The translations under genes were made by a program, and so were the position numbers. From Pagrus major (Eukaryota; Chordata; Actinopteri; Spariformes; Sparidae), in NCBI RefSeq assembly GCF_040436345.1, contig NC_133230.1, forward strand, positions 25,657,197 to 25,721,196: a stretch of DNA of 64,000 nucleotides. The letters run 5' to 3'. The notes under the pieces are model-generated. The model did no database searches. It saw only the letters and a list, made by a program, of their open reading frames with translations, and was not told the origin of the DNA. Shown here piece by piece: positions 1 to 48,600 of this stretch; the stretch's first letter is position 1, and each line of letters starts with the position of its first letter.

Positions 1-2731
1 GAACTCACCGGTTGAGGAAGTCACTGCTAGAGTGCCAGTCGGGCCCCTGTGATACATAAAGATTTATGTGTTAACGTTAGAGATGGTGTCAACTGTTCTG
101 GTGTAGCTGCTCTGAAAGACTCAGTGGGATTAAGATTTACTAACACACCCTCAAAGCTATTGTTGATAAGGCCTGTCACATTAATTGAGTTCCTGCCTTA
201 TTGTACATATATTAGTGAGCCAGAGTCAATTTTATTATTTGGTGGAGTGGTTTAATTTTCTTTGTTTAATTATTTAGGATATTTTAATTTTTATTTCACA
301 TTCCCCCTCGATGTCTGAATAAGAAGTCTTAAGGGTTAAAAGTTCATTACTCTTGGAAAGCATGTACTGGCATCATGTTATATTATCTTTATATCAGTGG
401 CATAAAATTGTCTTACATGCACAGACATGTAAGTAATTTTTGCCACTAAGGGTCTCTCAATCAAAACAAAACCAAAAAAAACAAAAGACTTAAGTAGTGT
501 GGAATCATGGGAGTTGTTGTCATTGTTAAACACCCACTATTGCTAAATGGTGTGACTCAGGCACAAATGTTCTGTTTAGTCACGTTCCCCGGCTTCCTTC
601 CTCACTTTCTCACTCCTCGAGGCTACAGCGACCTGACCAAATGAAACGCACCATTACCTTGAATAAAAGAATGGATTTTTCTGGATTCTGAACATTGTTT
701 GAAACATCTGGGATAATTTAAGTCAACAACTCAACAAAATCCATCCAGTCCTCTCAAGAACAGGAATAAAAGACATTGAGAATAAAACATTCACCACATT
801 CATATTTTTGTCTGTGATTTGTGATCAGTTAACAAACAAGTACTCCACATGCACAATCTACCAGTAATTCATTCCCATGTAACCATTTGTGATGTGCAGG
901 CAGAACATGTTAGTGGTTAGCAAACTTAGCAGTGGGTTTAACAGAGTGCAGGTAGTGTTTAGGTAGACCACAGGTTTTTAAGACAGTGCAAATTAGTGAG
1001 GACCACAAGCGACTCTAACTCGGCAAGATTGGGCAGAGCAAGGTGCAGGGAAGAAGAGGTGGAGGAAAGATAAGAAAAAGGCCCATCATCAGTAGATTCA
1101 TGCACAAAGAGACACAGGCAAAGAGGAAAGAGATTAGAGTGGTGGGGTGTTCTTCAGTTCCTTGATGAGAGGTGCTGATCAGTCCCAGGCAGACGCTTCT
1201 TCAAATCAATGAAAATGGCCAAAAGCTGTCAGGCAAAGTAATCCTAACCTGGCTTTTAAATGTTTAAAAGGCAACATATGTGCAGGAATAAAGATCCTGA
1301 TGGAAAACCTGCTTTGGCCATATGGTCCCCCAGCTGGAATTTAAAGTTCATCAAAGAGGGAAGCAGTTGCATAAGCATCACCATCTGAGACACAGAGAGA
1401 AGGTAACCTGACATTAGCTATCCTGTTTCACCGCATGCTTAAAAAACAGAGGCAGGGTTCACCTCAAAGGTCAAAGCAGGTTAGAAAGCCAGCAGGCTCG
1501 AGAGTGGAAGTTAATGACTTAAGCTGCACTTCACTGACAGATTGTTATGATAAATATGGCATTTTTCAGTATGTAAACTGAACTAGAACAGTTCAGCAAT
1601 TTTTTAAAAGAAAAAACATCATCCCACATGCTACATTATAATTTTATATTAAGCAGTAATTCCACACCCACAATAAAGACAATACAAAAGGTCACTGACA
1701 CGAACTGCAATTTTTAATAAAACGCTATTCAAAACTTACAAAAGGCAGATAAAGCAAAAACAGACACTTCTTCCCTGTAGTTTCTTAAATAATACTGTCA
1801 TTCTGTCTCCTGTGATTTGTCGTCTCTCCACAGCATGAGCTAATAGAAGGCCGTTTGACCTTTGTGTCCTAAAAGATTGGTTCAAAACACTGGCTTAGAA
1901 AGACCATTTATTACTGTCAACCAGCTGTACGTATAGGCCCTTTAGGTGGGTAATTGCAGAGTAAACTGAAACACAGGATATACAAGTTTACTGAATAGAG
2001 TGCATAGCTTTAAAACCAGCACAAATATTTGCCAGTGACAAGATATAAACATCCTTTTACCAACCGATGCAGCATTGTCAACTAAAGTGACTATAAAAAT
2101 CTTTCTGAAGTATATGCATAGCTTACAAGAGGCAACCTTTGGCAGAAGGTAATGTAACTAACTGATCACAAAAGTGTCATTTGAAAAGAAAAACATGGAT
2201 AGAAAAAGCACAGTCTCACTAACAAAAAATGTGTTGGTTTCACTTAGTAAGTTTTATTTTTATGACTTATCTATGCAAATAAAATCAAAATAAGCAAATA
2301 GCTGAAGTGATGTACGGCAAGTTTTCTGAAGTATTAAATAATGGTACCAGAGAGCATTTCAACTGAAACATGATATAACTTAATAAATATGTACAGAGGA
2401 GTCCATAAATGGCACACAAGGCCAAAGAGTCCTAAACCTGAACAAACCGTATCCTCTTGAGGCAGAGATGGGACTTGTAGTCAGAGACGAGGAGAGTTGT
2501 GGGCAGTGTTAGAGGGGTGATGATGTAATGTAGTAGTGAGTACTACAAAAGCAGGTTTGGTTGAGGAGTAGTAGTTGGTAGTAGTAGTAACACCAGGGAA
2601 GTATGGAGGTTGGGGGAGAGAGGAGTGTGAGAAAGCCCGCAACTGCCAAAAAAACAGCTGGACGTTAAAAAAATCAAAGGCACTGAGGAAGGACAGACAG
2701 GAACAGGAAGCCCCGGACAGGAAGCGCATCA
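1..2731 (-). other. CNKSR3 3'UTR and downstream DNA
   Basis: No convincing protein-coding gene lies here. The part next to 2732 must be CNKSR3 3'UTR. The minus-strand poly(A) signal cannot be fixed, since several TTTATT motifs occur (for example near 2248 and 1908). In mammals IPCEF1 lies downstream of CNKSR3, so a neighbour may begin past the left edge. Confidence 0.5.
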
Positions 2732-34901
<32,170 letters not shown>

Positions 34902-37900
34902 GGCTTCTTTGACACAAACACCCGAGACAAAAATGTGCCTAAAAACTGGCGACGTAATTCTACAAATTTAAATGATAAAAAAAAATGTTACACTGTCACA
35001 TTCTCGCAACAAGTCGGTGCTGTTCGTCTCTGTGTGGTCACCCGCTGAACGACTGTGTACACGCGGGACTGGAGGCTGGAATGAAATCCCCACCACCGCT
35101 CCTCACAGACCGGCCTGGGATCAGTGCTGCATTCAAGGGCTGCCGGGAATACTGGGAAAAATCACAACTTCGAGGCAAAATAAAGACCCAGTAAGCCCTA
35201 AGATTACTTTTTTCCCCCTCTTAGACAGATAAACAGGAATAATGTTATATATTATGTTCTTTTAATATGTTTTAATTTAATTTAAATAGTTATGTATTCA
35301 CATTTTCACAATTATGCATGCTTATTGTAACTAATTTATGTCGAGATGTATTGATTTTGCAACAGAATTTTTTTAAACATAATTATTCAAGTTATTATTA
35401 ATTCTTTATTGCCAAAAATGCTTGAACACCATCACGAAACAGTTTATCGTATCATTAACGATCTCGTGTGCTTGTGTTTCCCTCTTTGGTACATGGAATT
35501 AGGAGTTTACTCAGAGCGCGTGAATGCAGCATATGGTTTCACCGCCCTTACTTAAAACTGGAGGCGTGTACACATCAAACAGTGTGCTGCACAGTTGATA
35601 TTTTGTTGCTCCTGCAAAAAAAGAAATCATGCAAGAATATATTATAGCCTATTGTAAGTCTGTCTATATATATTTTTAAGGCTGGTCACAGTTAAATATC
35701 AGTGCATAATTTTGTACAATGTTTTAAACATATTATTGGCCATATTCATGGGTCATAACACACTGACAATGCCTTGCTGACATGAGATAAAGTCATTAGT
35801 GTGGTATTAGCTAAATTTGTACAATCATATTTGCATTCACCAATATATAATACCGTGTAAGAAAAACACCAGAAGCAGAAGTACACTTAAGTTTCCACTA
35901 AACTGAATATGACTCACTACTGCCCTCTGTTGGTAAATTGCTTCTTTGCATGAACTAGCAGGCTGCCCTGCTATCCACATAGATTTGCTCACAATGATTC
36001 ACATTGTAAACAATCTCAGTAACTCATTTAGAAAACACCCCAAATTTAAGGTTGCTTTAAAAGTGCAATATGTAAGAATTTTGGTTGAAAATGTTAAAAA
36101 CTAAAATTATCAACAGGATTTGAAGGAATACCAGTTTTGATGTGATGACGTCTATGTATTGTGTTTACAAATAATATATATGTGATACATACATATTCAT
36201 TAACATATATATGTTAATAAATATGTATTCTATGTATTGCTTTGAAGTGTTACAACTCCAGCATGTAATGGCTGTATGTATTTTCAAGTCATTTTACTAT
36301 TATGGATCCTGACAGGCTTATTGTTTTCTAACATTCTGAAACACACCTTGCATGGGAGAGTCCCGACCTTCCCATCACTGCCTTACTCTACAGCTGGAAG
36401 CTGTTGTTCGCTCTGCACTGTAATCAGCCAAAGATTAGAGCTCGGCTGTTATTAAAGCTGGGCACGCATCAATTTGCTGTCAGGCAAAAAATACTGGAAG
36501 CCCCACTACAGTGCTGTACAACAATTTGTTCTGCTTCCCCTCTTTTTCCTTGTTCCAACATGCTGGTGTCCTCGTTGGTTGGACTGAACTAAGACATATT
36601 TTGAATAAGAGACTTTTCTTAAGATTAAAGTTAATTAAAGTTTTTTTCTTCTGTACATCTCAGCTGAGTAATTTTGGTGATGACTGACAGGTAGAATGCC
36701 TGAGGAAAGCATTTATAGAAAACTAATGCAAAGCTGACAGGGACAAAAATGAAAGAGGAGAAGATGAGCATGATCAACACAGTATGAGACCAAAGAATAG
36801 GTGAAGAGCTGCAGAGCTGTTTTACTACTGCAAACATTCAGAGAAAGGATTAAAACGCACAGATTTCACAACTTTCTGGGAGGAAACTTTACAGCACATT
36901 GCAGTCTCAGATGAGTAATGGCTCTTTGAGCACATTTAATCTCCCTCAAGACAAGATATACAGTATGTTTGTGCATATTGTTGGCAGGCATTGCAAATAT
37001 ATCTGAGCCACGTTCAGTTCTCATGGGAGTGGGCTAGATTGAAGGGGATTTGGGTGGTGTGGAATTCAGGGATGGTCCTCCCCGATAGGCTTAAGTGAAT
37101 CATGGGATTGTGGTCGAGGTGAGGCAGAGGGATGGATGGGGGGCTTTGGTCTGCTGAGGAGAAGAAGGCCTAAAAGCTTTAAGGCTGAGAGAGGGAGAAA
37201 GACCTGAGCATCACATAAGACTGGAAGAGTTGTATTGGCTATTCTTGCTGTCTGAGGTCACTATAATCAAAAAGACCAAGCATCAGAGTAAAATCAACTT
37301 CTAAATCCACAATAAAACAAACAGATGTAAAGATAAAAAAAAACAAAAAAACAACTCTGCATGATCTCCTTCGTATTCTGAATCAACATTTATTTCGGTC
37401 TCAAAACAAAGGAAGTCCAGGTTCGGGCACTGTATATTATTGTGGGATCTACATTTAAAAATGGGGCTAATAATGGCATATAAACAAAGGCAGTCACATG
37501 AAACATCAGCACAGGAAGTTATCCACTTCACTATCTAAGATGACAGGATATGAAGGGCTTAAGATGTTGTTATAATACAAATAAACCCACTTCCTGCCGC
37601 TGACAGGTTTTCTCTATAAACACTGAACAGATTTACTGTAGGAGAGGAAATACCATGTACCCTGAAGTTGAATCACACAGCCTGACACTGTCTCACGTGT
37701 TTGTTGCCATATATTCTGCCGCATATGTTTTGGTAGCATCACGTGGGTGGCCATATTGAGTATATTTATCATAGTACATAACAGATCAGGGATTCTGGAT
37801 GTTCCCAAAGGAACTCATAATGAAATTATCAACAGCTTTGACTTGCTTTTGAATTATTATGTTTTACGTCTGCATTGCCCTCTTCCCCTCTCTTTGAAGC

Positions 37901-38396
37901 GCCAGACCCTGGACATTAGCATTGACACTAAGATGCCTCCTCACAGTGTAAAGGAGGGGTTGATGTGGATATAAAGAGAGCAGTGTCGTAAAAAAACACA
38001 CAGGAGATCCTGTGTACTGATCTTGTTGCTAAGGCCTAGAAAGGAAGATGAAGCTTCAGAGTCTTGAAGTCATTTATGAACCCATTTGGCAAGAAAATAC
38101 CTTTCACATATACGTACATGAGCCAACGTATGTTAAGACAAGATCTTCAAAATAAAAAAATTTACTTGTCCATGTAGTCAACATCAAGCATTTCTAACCA
38201 TCTTCTCTATGTCTGCAGTTGGCACCCATCTGATGTGCAGAGCTGTGTCTCAAGCCCACGTCTCGATTATAAGGCAAGGAATACATATTGTTGGAGCTTT
38301 CAAAATAATCTATTCTCTCAGTCTTTAAAACAACAGCCCATGGTCTTTACTTTACAGTGAAACATCAAAAAGTTGTCGAATGGTAGGCTGAGGTTT
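34902..38396. other. Intergenic region between CNKSR3 and QPCT
   Basis: Holds the 5'UTR and promoter of CNKSR3 near 34902-35200 (minus strand) and the 3' side of QPCT toward 38396. No gene was recognised. The TATA-like and GC-box evidence is too weak to call a transcription start. Confidence 0.6.
36053..36172. mobile_element. MITE fragment of the 13012-13367 family
   Basis: Starts TTTAAAAGTGCAATATGTAA and then GAATTTTGGTTGAAAATG. It tracks the left end of 13012-13367, including the shared GATGTCTATGTACTGTGTT-like run, before diverging into an AT-rich palindrome. Confidence 0.6.
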
Positions 38397-44861
<6,465 letters not shown>

Positions 44862-44885
44862 CGTTGCTGACGCTCCTTTCCACAT

Positions 44886-44991
44886 TCCTGTCTCTCCTCT
44901 GTGAGAGCTTACAGATCATGTGAAAGGCAGGAGGGAGGAGGACCCGTGGCTCTCTAAACCACAGCGCGTCACTATACTGCTGTGTGTACGT

Positions 44992-45040
<49 letters not shown>

Positions 45041-45593
45041 CTTCAGGAAGCACATGGTTGTTCAAGACACTGTAATGAGCACATATCTCCCTCTGATAAT
45101 TGCTAATTTTCAACAATAGATCAACATATTTACAGCCTACAGCCTGTAGGTTAAAAGACGTGTTGTCTAAGTGGACCCATTATGCCGGGAGCTTTATGTT
45201 TAATAAAAAAAAAAAGAAAAAGAAAAAAAAGATATATTTCTTGTGAGTACACACAGGCTTATATATAGAAACTCATATTTTTTTTAATGAGTTTTTATGA
45301 GCTATTTGTTTGTCTATGTTAAAGCTTCAATTACTTTTATTTTTATTTTATAAAAGTACATCACAGGATTTTATATTTATCTGCTTTTTTATGTGAGCGG
45401 GAGAGCAGCGCTTCGTACGTCCTACCACGTGGTGTCAGCGTCACGTGGTCAACCCGGAAGTCTGTCCGGTGTGCTACAAATGTAAACATGTTCCTGTCTA
45501 AAAAGTTACATTATAGCTAGCTCAGAGCTGTAGCGTCTTTTTTTGGTACACACATTTGTTGCAGCTGCATGTGTTTCCTTCGTACAAGCAGTC
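44886..45593. promoter_or_regulatory. Head-to-head promoter region of QPCT and MOCS3
   Basis: The start codons are about 730 bp apart and divergent. The MOCS3 side holds two CACGTG E-boxes (45426-45431, 45442-45447) and an ETS-type CCGGAAGT (45454-45461), all within 36 bp. The QPCT side holds a (TG)n(AG)n run at 44996-45040. No TATA box is obvious near either gene. Transcription starts are inferred, not seen. Confidence 0.6.
44996..45040. repeat. (TG)n(AG)n microsatellite
   Basis: A TG run followed directly by an AG run, between the QPCT start and MOCS3. Confidence 0.95.
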
Positions 45594-45686
45594 ATGGCTG
45601 AAGAGGTGTGCTGCTTGAAGGCACAGCTCAAGGAGAAAGAGAATGAGATTGCTGCTCTGAAGAATAAACTGGCACAACTGGAAAAG
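45594..45686 (+). CDS. mocs3: MOCS3 exon 1 (start, coiled coil)
   Basis: Encodes [18 protein letters not shown], then [13 protein letters not shown], a short charged helix as in other MOCS3 N-termini. The donor is AAG|GTACGA in phase 0. Confidence 0.92.
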
Positions 45687-48600
45687 GTACGACAGACTCA
45701 ACTGAATGAATGAAGGGTGACATTAGCTGTTTAAATTTGTGTTAGAAATGTGTTTTTATAACCTCTCTGCCTCATTTTATATCCAGCAGTTTAGCATTCA
45801 TTCATTCAGTGTTTTAAAGGGTCCAAACTACATCTGGATGTTTCATGACATAGAGCACACTTGACTCATTACAGCTGAAATGCTACTTAGAGGATTATGT
45901 TCACCCAGAAATGAAATTCACTCATTATCTGCTCAGTGTCTTGCCAATGGAAAGAAGGGTAAAGTTTCATAGTCCACAAAACATTTTTGGAGCGTCACAG
46001 CAAAACACAGTTGCGGCGTTATCCTAAACAACTGAAGTAGATGGGGACTTGTTTTAAAATGTAACAAAACATCCAAAAGAAAACATAGAATGGGTTTATA
46101 CAGCTCGTCCATGGAAATCCAAGCCAGAAGCCATATGATCCGAAATTGATTTGAAAAGATGTCATGTACACCGTTATTAAAGTTGAAAACTTCACTGCGG
46201 CTGCTAAGCTAAAAGTGTTAGCATGCACTGCGTCTGAAGTGGTTGCATGAGCTCGACTGCACCTCGAGGGTGTAATAATGTCTTTTCACATCAATTTGGG
46301 ATCTCAGGGCTTCCAGAGACTTTGATTATGCCTTATGTGGAGCCATTTTATGCTTTTTCTCTGTAGTTAATTTTTTTTTTTTTCAAAATAAGTCCCCATC
46401 TACTTCAGTTGTTTCGAAGAATGCTGTAACTCTGTTTGGCTTTGAAGCTCCAGAAATGTTTTGTGGACTACAAAACTTCACCTGACTTTCCATTGGCATG
46501 TGGCTGAGTATATAATGACTTATCCTTCAAGCAACTTAAATCCCTCCCTATGGAGCGTTTCCCAAATAGCTCCTTATGTCAGACATATGGGCTATAAACG
46601 TATGTAAAGAGCAATATAAGTGTAGCTCAATACTGTATATTATAAAAGCAGACTGTAGAGGGCTGTGATGCCACATGGCTAACAGCTCCTGTTTAAGCTT
46701 GTTTCTCACATCTTGTGTAATAACTCTTCCTGGTGTGATATCAGAGCCATGCCTCAGTGCTGCAGCTGCATGACAAAGTGACACCACTAACCCCCCTGAA
46801 AGCCAAAGCAGCCCTCAGCAATGAGGACATCATGCGGTACAGCAGACAGCTCCTCCTGCCTGAGCTGGGTGTACAAGGTACGGATGGCTACAGAGTGTCA
46901 TTCTGATGCACAGTACAGAAAGCATTATGTCAAGTGAGAATTATGGCATCAACAGAGTGAATCTTGATTGTCCACAGGTCAGCTAAACTTATCCAAGACA
47001 TCGGTGCTGATTGTGGGCTGTGGAGGACTGGGCTGCCCACTGGCACAGTATCTGGCAGCAGCAGGCATTGGTAGGTAACCTAATTGATTAATGATCAGTT
47101 TGACCTTGTGGCAAACAAATTAAATCATTAACCCTTCAATCGTTATCCTTGAAATAACTGTGCCGTATTGGTGTAATTGTTGAGCTGTCATTTTCCTTTA
47201 AGCATGGTCTAGCATTAGTGATCTAAGTGGCAAACTAAATGTAGATGTACCTGTGGGGAAGAGGGTAGCAACCAAAATTACCAATTTACATTCCCAAAAG
47301 AAATAAATTACACTACTCATTTTTAGAGCTGTTTAATAAATACAATCGTGTACACAGAGTTCTTTGGTAATATTCAAAACTTTTATTTTAAGATTTATTT
47401 TGTGAGTATGTTTTTCTTTTGATGTCTAAATTATATAACCTGTTGCCTCAGGTGATTTTAACCAACACTTTGGCTGTATAACTAGCTGGGGGGGATAACT
47501 GAGGAAAGCTGTGTAGGAAAGGGTTATAGAAGTTTTCGTAGAGCCTGCGTAACATTAGCGTACGGTCTGATGATGCAACAGATAAACATTGGCCCCTGTT
47601 ATCGGTAAATGCCATCTTGTTTGCCAGTGGGCTGGTAGCAGTCAACAAGGCAAATGTCAGCTGATACCAGTGCTCAGCTGATACATTGGTGCATTCCTAC
47701 AACTTTGAGAGAGGGCAATGACCAAGAACTAACGATAAAAAAAAGTGCCAAAGCGTTGTAAAATGTATTCCCTGTTATAGAATTTAATCTTCATGGTTTT
47801 CCTCCATTATCAGTATTTCTGACTGACATGTTTTTCTCTCTGTCTCTGCAGGGCGCCTGGGCCTGCTGGACTATGACGAGGTGGAGCTCAGTAACCTGCA
47901 CAGACAGGTGCTTCATGGGGAGGAGAACCGAGGCCAAGCCAAGGCTCTGTCTGCTGCCAATGCAGTTAAAAGGTACTGAATGACAGTACATAGAGGTCCA
48001 AAGCACTTTAATATCAGTATCTTCCAAAAGCACTAAAGAGCTTTTGAGAAATGTGCTCCTGCAGACAGACCTGAAACAGAGAAGTTAGTATTTTGATGTT
48101 ATTAGTAAATGTTCTGTAACTATGATAATTGGTGTATTTCTAAGTGTTTTGTGACCCTTTGGCTGCTGTATAAATGCACGCTGGCGCTCTCCAGTCTCAC
48201 CACAGGTTATATTTGGTTGTGTATTTCTCCCCAGTCTGCAAATATTGTGTAAACATGTTATTTTAGAGACAGCTGTTTTTGGTGCCTTTCTCCCAAACAG
48301 TGGGTCTACTGTGGTTTCCATACACATTGTAAAGCAAATGACCACATGAGGGCGCCATTTCTATGAGTAGGAAAGAACCTGGACAGTGTTGTATCACACA
48401 GACACTACCACCCTCTTACTTTTTATCGTAATTGTTAATCAATGATAGTTCACTGAATGCATCGTACAATTCCAATACAAGTGTTGAGTGATAATGCATG
48501 TTTTTCATAAAATGTACTTTGTGACAGCTGAAGCAGACCGTAAAGATTAGGAGGAAGAGAGAAGAGTAGGGGCCAACATGTGACTAAGATCCCATGTCAG

